Shown here: one piece after another, positions 1-10,126 of the stretch
Numbering within the stretch: position 1 is the first letter of the stretch
Layout: every line of letters begins with the position of its first letter
Assembly: GCA_028274465.1 (NCBI GenBank)
Contig: CM051457.1
Location: forward strand, 100,811,982-100,875,981
Length of the DNA stretch: 64,000 nt
Direction of reading: 5' to 3'
From: Plantago ovata
Taxonomy: Eukaryota > Streptophyta > Magnoliopsida > Lamiales > Plantaginaceae
Made by a program: the position numbers and the translations under genes
The notes under the pieces: generated by a model
The model's input: only the letters and a program-made list of their open reading frames with translations
Database searches by the model: none
Told to the model about the DNA's origin: nothing

Positions 1-2414
1 CCAACAGACTAATAAGTGACAATGTGATGATTGCACATGAACTACTCCACACCATGGGAAGTAAACAAAAGAATTCCAAACAAAGTTTCTTTGCTCTGAA
101 ACTAGACATAGAAAAAGCCTATGATAGGCTGGAATGGAAGTTTATTGAACTAGCACTTGCTAAATTCAATTTCCATCCACATATTAAAAAACTAATAATG
201 ACTTGCATCTCTACTTGCTCCTTTAGAGTTAAAGTTAATAACTGCATGTCTGAAAGTTGGTCCCCAACAAGAGGTATTAGGCAAGGAGACCCCATTTCTC
301 CCTATATTTTCATACTCTGCCAAGAACTCATAATACACCTCATCTTCCAAAAAGTACAAGAAAAAGCTTTTACCCCCCTAAATCTTCACAAAAAGGACCA
401 GCCATCCCAATTATTTGTTTTGCGGATGACTGCTTAGTCTTTGACAAAACAAACAAAACAATAGTCAAAACCATACATGACATTCTAAATATTTATGCCT
501 TAGCCTCAGGACAAAAGGTATGCTGGAAGAAAAGCAGAATACTGTTCTCTCCTAACACAGCCTTACACCTGAAGAGAAGGATCATTGAAAAATTAGGAGT
601 CATTCCGAATAAAAGGCTTGACAAATATCTAGGACTCCCTTTCTTACTAGGCAAAAAGAAGAGAGATCTGTTTGATCAGGTTGTGAATAGGGTTATGTGC
701 AAAGTAAATGCTTGGTTTGTTAGATATCTATCCTGTGCAGGCAAAATAACTCTCATCCAAGCAGTTACAAATGCCATACCATCATATAGCATGTCTATCA
801 CAACTATTCCAGCTTCTTGTATAGCTAAAATAGATGATCTCAACAGAAACTTCTTGTGGAATAGTAAGAAGGGTGGAAAAACAAAAGGAAAGGTCAAATG
901 GAAAAACATTTGCAAACCTAAAAACCTTGGAGGTTTAGGAATAAGGGATCTACAGACACTTAATAAAGCTTACTCTTTTAAACATTTATGGAGATTTCTC
1001 AATTGTCAAGAGTCCCTTGGAGTAAAGTCTACAAGTATAAGTATTTCCCTCATTCTTCAATCCTCCAAGCTTGTGCTAGACCTCAGAACAGCTGGTTCTG
1101 GAAAAACATAATAAAATTAAAAAATGAGTTCCAAGATTGTCTGGCTAAAAATCTTGGCTCTGGAGAAAATATTTCCTTTTGGAATGATAAATGGGTAGGA
1201 AACAAAGTTCTAAGAGACTATGTGATTGATACAATCAACCCACATATTCTAGTCTCACAAGTACTAATTGAAAACAATAACTGGAATCTAAATGTTCTAC
1301 AACAAATGATATCTCCAGAACTAACAAAAGAAATTTTAGGGATCCCTATCCCCAAAAATAACAAGCAAGATACCATAGTTTGGGGTGGAGACAAATCTGG
1401 AATTTCTCCATAAAAAGTTCTTACACCCTCTTGATCTCCACACCCAGTTTAAATATGGTTCATTGGCCATGGAAGAGTTTGTGGAACCTTCACTTACCAC
1501 CAAAAGTTAAATTTTTTGTTTGGGTGGTAATAAACGGTAGGTTACCAACAGCTGATAGACTTTTCAAATTCGGAATTATTCCATCTCATAGGTGTTGTTT
1601 ATGCAATTCCGAAACTGAATCAGTCAATCATTTATTCTTCTATTGTCCAATTTTTGAAAATATAAGAAGCTGGATATTAAAAGACAACAATAATCTTTTT
1701 TGCACTTCTTTCTCCCAACTTATCTTTCATCTCCTCCAAAATTCGGATAAACAATTACAAGCTATTCTTTTTTGCTGGCAAGTTTGGAGATGTAGAAATG
1801 AAAAGATTTTTAGAAAGGAGGACTTTAATCCTTTGAAATTTAATATTCAGCTTCTAGAACTTATTAAGGATAACAACACCCGTTTTAAAAAAAAATGTAA
1901 CACGAATTACATTCCGATAATATGTAAATGGATGCCACCTCCACACGGCTTTGTATGTATCAATGTTGACGGATCGGTAGATCCAATTACAGGAAATGCG
2001 GGAGCTGGTTACATTATCAGAAACTCTAAAGGAGATTTCATCCGTGCAAGCGGTTCTTATCTAGGAAAAATGGATCATAATCTTGCTGAATTCCAAGCAT
2101 TTAAACTTGGAATCTTATTATGGTTACCTCTTCATTATAAAAAGATTATTATCCAATCTGACTCACAAACTCTCGTTTCATGTATAAACAGGAGAAAAGC
2201 GGCTTGCCGGAAGCAGCAGACCATACTGGAGGATGCCTTGGCACTCCTTCGGGAGTTTGAAGAAATTAAGATATGTTTTGTCTATAGAGAGGCTAACGAA
2301 GTGGCTGATCACATAGCTAACGAAGCCCGGAAAAGAACATTTGGAAGAAACTCTCTAACTTTTGATTCCCTACATTTTGTTTGGGATAGTTTGCCTATTT
2401 GGTTGAATGTAATA
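1..2414 (+). mobile_element. L1-like LINE with C-terminal RNase H, 5' truncated by the window edge
   Basis: A decayed non-LTR retrotransposon on the plus strand. Its order is reverse transcriptase, thumb/connection, a CCHC-like zf-RVT region and a plant-type RNase H, which is typical of plant L1-clade LINEs whose ORF2 has acquired an RNase H domain. The 5' part (ORF1, endonuclease) lies outside the window. At about 2415 the sequence passes straight into a minus-strand Copia-type LTR. No poly(A) tail or target-site duplication is visible at that junction, so the true 3' end is missing or was lost by deletion. The right boundary is set where similarity to the LTR at 47636-49643 starts. Confidence 0.85.
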
Positions 2415-2435
2415 CACTTATATAGTAGTCAATAG
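24..2435 (+). pseudogene. LINE ORF2 remnant: reverse transcriptase, zf-RVT, RNase H
   Basis: The reading frame is split over three plus frames. Positions 24-437 hold RT motif A (LDIEKAYDRLEW) and motif B (GIRQGDPISPYIF). From about 410 the frame changes and shows FADDCLVF (motif C), then the thumb motif KYLGLPFLLGKKKRD, to about 1000. A further frame covers 988-1413 (NISFWNDKWVG). The last covers 1380-2435, with zf-RVT (LWNLHLPPKVKFFVW, then HRCCLCNSETESVNHLFFYC) and RNase H (INVDGSVD, AEFQAFKLGI, IQSDSQTLV, REANEVADHIA). Frame changes near 400, 1000 and 1400 make it a pseudogene. The last few codons and the stop at 2433-2435 run into LTR-derived sequence. The RNase H keeps Asp, Glu and Asp residues at the expected places. 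Confidence 0.85.
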
Positions 2436-2938
2436 AAGCCTAAAGAACATTCTATTAGACTCCTAAAAGGAATAAGAATTCTAATTTTTATTGCATAAGG
2501 TAAATCTCTTAATGTCCAGGTTCATTCCTAATTAAATCATAACTCAATTAGGAAACACTTGCCCCATAAGTTTGATTGGAGGAAGGAGTCCAATGCGCCG
2601 GCCGCGCCTCATGGGAATAAGGTGGGTCCCACGTTTGGGACCCACATGCAAGTCTAAGGCAATTCTAACTCAATTAGATTTTGCACATGTGCGTATATTA
2701 ATTTTTAATTAATATAACCCTTTGTTTCCAACCTCAATTATATTTTTAAAATATAATCTTTAATTGTATTCTCATAAATACAATTAATTCATTTAATATT
2801 CTCATAATATTAATTGTGCCATAGCTAATCATAACTAATTTTGATTAATTATAATCCCATCTCCATGGTCATGCGGATAAACTGAATCACCACATAGTGT
2901 GACCCATAGGGCCTCAGTGTATTAAGCTAGTAACCTTA
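2415..2938 (-). mobile_element. Copia-type LTR fragment, minus strand (piece 1 of 3)
   Basis: This is the reverse complement of roughly positions 48640-49165 of the intact solo LTR at 47636-49643. The shared blocks include the AATTA-rich stretch and the GTGGGACCC-containing segment. The piece stops at the CACTA insertion at 2939 and continues at 6452. The distal 480 bp or so of this LTR is absent at the LINE junction. Confidence 0.85.
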
Positions 2939-2954
2939 CACTACAAGGATCCGA

Positions 2955-3240
2955 CCATTTAGCTAAATGATGCCGATCGGTCGCTAAAAATCGCTAGCGA
3001 CCGATCGGTGTTTTTAGAGACGGATAAAATCGTCGTCGCTAAACCGTTGGTCGTTAGCGAATTAGCGACCGATGAGTGTTCCGTCGCGAATTAGCGACGG
3101 ATTAGCGACGGATAATGAGGTTGACTTTTAGCAACCGATGACTTATCCGTCGCTGGGTCTCCGGGACCATTTGCGACGGATAAGTCATCCGTCGCTGGAG
3201 CTCTGGAGCTCCTAGCGACGGATGAGGTCATCGTTTGCTA
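2955..3240. repeat. Subterminal repeats of CACTA copy 1, 3' end of the element
   Basis: Many direct and inverted copies of a short motif (TAGCGACGGAT / ATCCGTCGCTA, with GACCGATCGGT variants) occupy this end. In En/Spm elements such subterminal repeats are the TNPA binding sites. The same motif fills both ends of CACTA copy 2. Confidence 0.85.
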
Positions 3241-3500
3241 TTGTTTTTTTTTTTAATTATTTTTTAGATATAATAATGAGAACCAATATCAAATGCAACC
3301 TGTTCAATTAAGCAACATGTTACAGAAATTCTATAGACCAAATAAACCAAAAAATAATCCAAAAAAATCATAATAAATGTACCAAAACCCTCCATACATA
3401 TAATAATAATCACGCGTACACAAAACTAATCCAAAATAATATCATAGTGTACACAATATTCATGTAGAAAATAGTAAATAGAGTCGAAAAGGAAAGGGGA

Positions 3501-5156
3501 TCATGGAGAGGTAGGTGGGTCCATCCCCAGCTTCGCATACAACTCAGCAAACATAGTACCATATTTAGCCTGCTGCGCAGCTAGCCTCTTCACCTCCTCA
3601 TCCCTCTCATGCAACTGAAGTAAGAGGGCCTGCTCTCGAGCGGAAGCTGCTGATGAAGATGTACTGGCACGGGAACGACGAGTCGGCCTCGAGTCCAATT
3701 CAGGGACGGCTGCTGCACTCCCCAGTCCCAAGCGACGGCCCTTCTCGTCTGGAGGATTCACCTCGAGGAAAATGACATTCATTTCCTCAACAGTGAGATC
3801 CTGATCACGAATCCTGTCCTCGTAGGTCATCTGAAATTATAAATCAAGAGTATAAGGTGTTAGTTATGTTGTTAATTAGTTATGAAATCATCAGTATTTA
3901 ATAAACACATGTATTGTTGAACTTACCGCAATTGCTGTGGCGTCGTCAAACAACCACTGTCCGTCCTTGGCCTTCTGAGATCTCGAGAACAAGGTGAATA
4001 GGAGACTCTCCTTATCCTTCAACTGAATGACACATGAAAGCATCATATACTTAGTTTGAAAGTTCGAAATGCAAGTAAATAACAAGTATAAGAATGATGA
4101 ATTCACAAAGTTAATACACTTACCTTCTGCCTCACATGTGTTGTAGCGATCGACTCAGAGCCAATACGGTGTGTCACCAGGGTACGGCTCCCATCATTCG
4201 GCTGCTTCTTCCTGTTATCAGTGTTCTGGTCAGTCTGCGCCTGGACTCTCTCGTTAGCCCAATACACCTTCCACGCCTCCCAAATTTCATCTCCGGGCCA
4301 ATCACCGGTACGTGGACGGTTATGTGTCCACAGTTTCTTCATGTTATAAACCATGCACTTGTAAAGAGCACTACCGTGAGAGTTGAAGCTCCACCAGAGA
4401 TCCATCAGCAATGCTTTCGGAAGGAAGAAATCTTTCTACACAATTACAAATAAACATCGAAACACATACGTTGGTGAATACTTAAAAACATTCAAGTATA
4501 ACAAGGGGAAACAACATGTATCAAACCACTCACATTGTCCTATATTTCACTAAAGCAATGGTGACTAACATATCACCCAAGTACAGTGGCTAACATACCA
4601 CTCACACAAAGTGGCTAACATACCACTCACAACACAAACAATTAGGTAACTAATGTACGATTATTAACTCACCCTCAGCTCCTCGAACAGCTCTTCCTTA
4701 ATTTGGTCCGGGATGCAATGCCACTGGCTGCCACCCTCTTGCGGTGGGATCATCCTGTTCCGTATTATCCCACTGAGTACTTTAGCAGCGCCCTCCCCAT
4801 ACAACCTGTGAAGAACATGTAAGTCAATAGTGAGAAGGTTAGTTCGGTATATATATATATTAAAAGTTCGTAATTCAGTTAATGGCTAATACTTACTTCT
4901 CTCCATTGGGGTTAAGGACAGGGCGACCATTCCTCATCAAACCATCTTCCGGCCTTTGAATGGGACAACCGTCATCCGGAACGTGGGCCCACGGGTCGTG
5001 GAGGGAGGAATGAGGAGTCGATCCCCTACTCGACCCAGGTGGAGTCCCAAAAACAGTAGGGGAGCCCTTCTGTGAGCCCTGCCCGGTGTCCTCTCCGTCG
5101 GTATCTGACCTCTGGGACTGCGGGGTCATGTATCGTGGCCTCCTGGGTCGTGGCAT
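3501..5156 (-). CDS. CACTA TNPA-like protein (Ptta/En/Spm plant transposase family), five exons
   Basis: The proposed exons are 5156-4897, 4805-4673, 4435-4124, 4022-3927 and 3830-3501. All introns are GT-AG and most donors are GTAAGT. The lengths add to 1131 bp, giving 376 aa with a continuous frame. A probable 5' UTR exon ends near 5858, with its intron closing directly before the ATG. The N-terminus is low-complexity and basic (MPRPRRPRYMTP, Ser/Thr/Pro-rich). The middle has Trp-rich segments (WTHNRPRTGDWPGDE, WEAWKVYWANERVQAQ) and the conserved LTVEEMNVIFLEV block typical of plant Ptta/En/Spm proteins. The C-terminus looks like a coiled coil (REQALLLQLHERDEEVKRL). By analogy with maize TNPA, a role in binding the subterminal repeats is likely; this is inferred. 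The gene appears undamaged. Confidence 0.8.
4530..4645 (-). repeat. Short tandem repeat in intron 2 of the CACTA-1 gene
   Basis: Imperfect tandem copies containing GTGGTATGTTAGCCAC or GTGATATGTTAGTCACC on the minus strand. The same repeat theme is present, more regularly, in the matching intron of CACTA copy 2 (25366-25570). Its position supports common descent of the two introns. Confidence 0.65.
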
Positions 5157-6074
5157 CTGCAATAAAAAGATCCGTGTTAGTACATACACAATTGAATATA
5201 AAACATGTAAAGTCATTAAGAGATAAAGTAAGGAACTGACGTCTAATAATAATCAACCTAATATATAAGATAACCACAACGTAGGAACTGACATCTAATA
5301 ATAAAATAACCACAATTCTTACCCATTTTTAATTTGCATTATACTTATAATATTTCTAAATTACAACTAAAAATACTTATAATACGTACTCATTTTAATT
5401 TATCAATGAGTTCTTTATTTTTATACCTATAATTTTTTTTAAATATGACTACAAATACTTATAATACGAAATTATGGTGAAATTATCAACTACGATTAAC
5501 CACTAGAATTTATCAACTTATATTTCGATTATAGTTATACATTTTCATTAACAACTAATTATAATTATGACCGAATCATACTACAATTCAATTCTAGGTC
5601 TCCATTCATCAGAAACAAAGTCTCAACACTCCAACTATCAATTCCTAAAAGAAAGTCCCAATTCCTAAAACAAATTATCAATTTCCAAAATACCCAATTC
5701 ATCCCAAATCTATCAATTCACTAACCAAAACTTGTGCATCCCCCCTAATTTGAGCTACACAACATAATAGATACTAGTAGAATGTATACAAATCATTGAA
5801 ATAGGAAAAAAACAAAGAATACCAAAATTTAGACAAGTTAGGGTTCGAAGTTAATACCTTTGATTGCGGAAGAAATGGTGAAAGAATCACGCAATTGACT
5901 AGCTACCCTTGTTCCTTGATGAAAGAGCTTCGAAATGCCTATAACCTTGCTTGAAATGGTGAAGAAATGAAGAAGATATGGGAGGAGAAAATCGCGCCGG
6001 TGAGGAGAAACGCGGCTGCTGCCGTTCTGTCTGTGTGTTATGTCTGAGATGCTAAGTCTCGACATATATATGGA

Positions 6075-6425
6075 CCATCTAGCGACGGATGGTCTCATCC
6101 GTCGCTAGTTAGCGACGGATGGTATACGGATGATACCATCCGTCGCTAAATATAAATTTTTTTTTTCTTGGTCAACACCTAGCGAAGGATGAGACCATCC
6201 GTTGCTAAATAGTGACGGATAGACTACATCGGTCGCAAAAAACAGCGACCGATGAGTCATCCGTCGCTAAATAGCAACGGATGATTCATCTGTCGCTGAA
6301 CCTCCACGTCCTATGCACGCTTTATAGCGAATTGATTTTATCCACCGCTAATGTGTTTTATCCGTCGCTAAAAGACCGATCGGTCGCTAAAATTAGCAAC
6401 CGATCAGTCCGTCGCTAAATTCGGT
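6075..6425. repeat. Subterminal repeats of CACTA copy 1, 5' end of the element
   Basis: Dense inverted and direct copies of GCGACGGAT / ATCCGTCGC and the variant GACCGATCGGTCGC, next to the terminal TTCTTGTAGTG. They lie just upstream of the element's gene and so probably overlap its promoter. Confidence 0.85.
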
Positions 6426-6451
6426 CACTATACACCAGAATTCTTGTAGTG

Positions 6452-6483
6452 TTACTAGGCGTCATGGGATTCCTAGACGGTCC
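6452..6483 (-). mobile_element. Copia-type LTR fragment, minus strand (piece 2 of 3)
   Basis: A 32-bp sliver of the interrupted LTR between the CACTA element and the later Copia insertion. It starts with the CACTA target duplicate TTA and ends with the Copia target duplicate GGTCC (6479-6483). The sequence matches the reverse complement of the LTR at 47636-49643 around its GATCGTCTAGGAATCCCATG segment. Confidence 0.8.
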
Positions 6484-8554
6484 TGATAGTGTATATGTCC
6501 TAGAGAAAACCTTTACTAAGGGCATGGTGCCCTTATAGAGGGCATATATGTACTATTACACAGGTCAACGTAATATAATATATGTTTGTTGCAGTTTACT
6601 ATTGAGTATCGCTTTCATATTTATATTACACCAGGCTGCAGCATGTCATATCTTTACTACTGTCTGTATTGATATTAAACATGTCCCCTCGGATAGATGA
6701 CCGATCACACAGTTAGTGGGAGCTATGTGAGTTATCATCTATCCCAAACTCTCCCAAGTCGTGGTTCATCTCGGATGTGGGGTTCTGAATGAACCTGACA
6801 AGACTAGTATGCGTGGAGGTTATACTTGTTGGAGCAAGTGTGAGCCGATCCCACGGCCACGGAACGGATTGTTGGACAATCAAGGAACGTTCCCATAACT
6901 GCGCATAGTTGTTCGAAGAAGCTTTATCGAACAATGGAAGTACCCACCGGACACTCCCATCGATGTATACTCTACACCGACGTGTCTATGGGAACCGGTG
7001 AGTTGTCGAAGTGATGCCATTCGTCCTTTGTACTTACAGGACTTTATCATCACATTTGTTGCCCCATATCCTTGGTGGACCCGTCGATGTCAGCTATGAA
7101 TAAGCAGCTGACCTAAGACACGATCCAGGATTATGGCTGAATACAAATGGGAGTGATAAGTGATTTTGTGAAGGATTCATCTCTCAAGTGTAGCACAGGA
7201 GAGCACTGCTCATAGTCTGCATAGTTGTGTTGGTAAAGTCACTGGCCAGTGCAAATGATATATTATGATGGTCATAAGTATATCTTAACCATGGATGCCC
7301 GTGGATGTATTATTGGGATAGACACTTCATCGATCCTAGATACATTCGAGCAAGTCAGATGAAGGGACGTTACCATCGCCGCGTTGAGCGCAACAGGTTT
7401 CGCAACGAAAGGGTTAAGCTTTGAGAAAACTCTCAAACGTCTTCAACCGTATTAATATTGCAAATGGAACCGTCTAGGAATTCCATGTTGCCTAGTCTAG
7501 GACTTGCTTAATACGGTGAGGCCCTATGGGTCACACTATGTGGTGATTCAGTCTATCAGAATATCATTGAACATGGAATCGCAATTAATTTGAAATTAAT
7601 TGTGATTGATGGATTATAATTGATTTGGAATCAATTATAATGTTTGGTGGCTCAATTAATGATTTGGAATTATTAATTGAATTGGCTAATTAATTGTATT
7701 TCATATAAATACAATTAAAGATTATATTTTAGAAATATAATGGAGGTTCAATTAGAAAGGATATGTTAATTTAGAATTAACATATGCACTTGGGCAAAAT
7801 CTACTTGGAGTTTGGATTGCCTTAGAAATATAAGTGGATCCCAAAAGTGGGACCCACCTCCCGTAGGACTAGGCGCGCGTGCGCGCGTGGCTTGGTAGGG
7901 GAAGGAGTTCGACTCCTTCCTATATTAGAAGTCCAAGGGATAAGTTAGATTTTCCTAATTGAGTTTTAATTTGATTGGGAATGAATCTATACTTGATATT
8001 GGTTTCCTTGTGCGATAACAATTAGATTCTTATTCCTTGACGAAGTCTAATTTCTTATGCTTTAGGCTTCTATAGACTACTATATATAGTGGACTATTAG
8101 AGAGCTTTATACACAGTTTTGAACACAGTTATTCTACCCAGTTTTCTTAGAGAAAATAAAAGCTCTCCCCTCCTCCCTTAGCCACCCACGCGCGCGCACC
8201 ACCACCAACGGAGGAATTGCCGCCCCGTCTTCTTGGTCACACAAAGAATATCCTAGCATTCTTCCGATAGGCTGTTCATCCGTGGATACCAAGGTTGAGT
8301 TTCTAGGAGCTGGAAACTCACTCTTATTGTCTTGCATATATAAGGAGCATCGTAGATATCTTCGACTTCGACGAAGGAGAAGATACACCGGATTATTACG
8401 AAGACTTGGAAGCTGCTTTGGAAGTAAGGTTAGTCTTCTAATTGACGTGTTTATATATATACGACATATGCATAATCAATTAACCTGTATGTTAAGAAAA
8501 TTTTTGAAATTCCGCTGCGTACCCTAGGGGTAACTCTGACCGTATTTTCTTACA
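6484..8554 (+). repeat. 5' LTR of Copia-1
   Basis: A 2071-bp LTR starting TGATAGTGTATATG and ending TTTTCTTACA. It contains a TATA-like box (TATATATA at 8081-8088) about 65 bp before the shared GTTTTGAACACAG segment and an AATAAA-like AAATAAAAG near 8156, suggesting the U3/R order. A CG-rich alternating tract (GCGCGCGTGCGCGCGTGG) is near 7872-7889. Confidence 0.95.
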
Positions 8555-8744
8555 GTGTATCAGAGCCAGGTTAATTGATTACGTATATACGTATATATAT
8601 TGTATGATTTTGTAGATATGTGGATGCAATTGATTTTATGATAAATTCGATTTTCAAAAGTTTTATTTTTTATATAAATTTAGAATTTATATTTAAAAAA
8701 AAAAAATAAAAAATAAAAAAAATATATATATATTTTTTCGACCA

Positions 8745-8905
8745 GGCTGCCTGCGCGACGCAGGCGGCGGCCAGGCGCCCGAGGTGCCTGCGGCACCGCA
8801 GGCGGCGCCCCGCGCCTGGGGCTCCGGGCGCCTGCACCCGCGGCGCCCGGTACCCTCGTACTGCGGGCGCCCGGGGCCGCGGGGACGGGACCTCCCGTCC
8901 CACGT
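8745..8905. repeat. GC-rich palindromic island in the Copia-1 leader
   Basis: About 160 bp of extremely GC-rich sequence, full of GCCTGCG / CGCAGGC and GGCGCCC / GGGCGCC inverted motifs. On both sides it is bordered by A-runs followed by TATATAT tracts, in contrast to the AT-rich surroundings. Apparent open frames here come from base composition. Confidence 0.7.
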
Positions 8906-9379
8906 TTTCAAAAAAAAAAAAATTATATATATTTTTGGGTTGGATCCAAAATCGAATTTTGAAAGTTTTGAGGATTGAATTTTATATTTGGAATATAAAT
9001 ATGATTTAATTGTGATTGTTTTAAACTAGAGGCGTTAAATTTAATTAGTATAAAGTTAAAGGGTTTATTTGTAATTTATCAATTTATTGTTTATTGCAAA
9101 TTAGTCCTTCTACTTTTGAATTTTTGATTTAATACCTCCAAGGTTTTTAAAATTACAATTAAGTCCTTCGGGTTTTCAAAAATTGCTACTTGGTCAATAG
9201 AGTTTTCGAATATTCAATCTAGTCCAAATTTTCAATTATTTCATAGAGATTATAAGTATGGGATTATAATTTTCATAATGAAATTATGAAGTCATTTGTC
9301 ATCCACATAGGCTACTACTTGTTTCATATGCTCAATATACTATTGTTTGACAATGCATGTTTAAATACCATGTTTTTAC

Positions 9380-9560
9380 ATTCCGTTCGACCGCTATGCA
9401 TGCGAGGGTAGGCGGCGCCCTCTTATATGTCGGACCGCATATTTATGTATTGGTAGGCGGCACCCATTACGTGCTTGACCGCGTTTAGAACTAGAATGGA
9501 TAGGCGGTATCCATTACGTGTAGACCGTTCATGCATGATGGGTAGGCGGCGCCCTTATTT
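9380..9560 (+). repeat. Degenerate tandem repeat in the Copia-1 leader
   Basis: About four diverged units of 45-55 bp. Each holds GGTAGGCGGCGCCC or a close variant, a (T)GACCG motif, and often a CATTACGTG or CATGCATG segment. Confidence 0.6.
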
Positions 9561-10126
9561 GTTTGTAGATGACTGATAACAACCCTCAAGCTACAAGCCC
9601 CAACCAATATAAGTACAGAAATATATATATGTATGTATTTCTGAGATGCTTTCCATAGGGTGCTTTAATTCTGAACTTTCATTGCGTTTTCTTGTATTGG
9701 CGACCTCGTCTTACAGACTCGCAGTAATCGTCAGATTAGAGTAAGCCTATGGTTATGACTTACTGCATATTGTATCTAGCGACCTCGATAGGTACAATAT
9801 GTAGGGCATCGGGTTAAATTAGATTTAACAACCAAGAGTTGCGTGACGCAATTGGATAGTCTTACTAGTCCTACCGGTCATATTATGCTATGCGACCAGC
9901 CCCCGTTGGAGTATGGCATAATATGGATTTGGATCTTGGCCACTACAGTAACTTGTTGGACATTACCCGTATGTTTGTTGTGGGGGCAAGCATATGTGAA
10001 AATAGTGGAAGCTAAACAGCTAAAGGACCTTGTTGTTTAGTTATGTTGACTGTGTATTTAGAAATGATATTTCAATAGTTGATTTATTGTTTTCGTTCTA
10101 TATTATTTCTCCTTAGGATATTAGAT

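Larger units (their letters stand above)
2939..6451 (-). mobile_element. CACTA (En/Spm) DNA transposon, copy 1
   Basis: A 3513-bp element that begins CACTACAAGGATCC and ends TTCTTGTAGTG, flanked by a 3-bp target duplication TTA (2936-2938 and 6452-6454), the hallmark of CACTA elements. It lies inside a minus-strand LTR whose two halves match the LTR at 47636-49643 on either side. Both ends are packed with copies of a GCGACGGAT / ATCCGTCGC subterminal motif. Inside is one five-exon gene on the minus strand for a TNPA-like protein. No TNPD/TNP2 transposase gene is present, so mobility would need a transposase from elsewhere. Length, layout and protein match CACTA copy 2 at 23504-27116. Confidence 0.95.
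8555..10126 (+). other. Untranslated leader of Copia-1
   Basis: About 1.6 kb between primer-binding site and gag. It holds a striking GC-rich block (8745-8905), an AT-rich middle with AAATTAGTCCTT-type segments, and a run of degenerate repeats with TAGGCGGCGCCC (9380-9560). No conserved protein is seen. Confidence 0.7.

Noticed and set aside
4103-4453. Plus-strand open frame of 105 codons
   Set aside because: Antisense to exon 3 of the CACTA-1 TNPA-like gene, which has a consistent spliced frame on the other strand.
8670-8978. Overlapping Pro/Arg/Ala-rich open frames on both strands
   Set aside because: They come from the GC-rich block in the Copia-1 leader. The low-complexity composition and poly(A)-encoded tails make real proteins unlikely.
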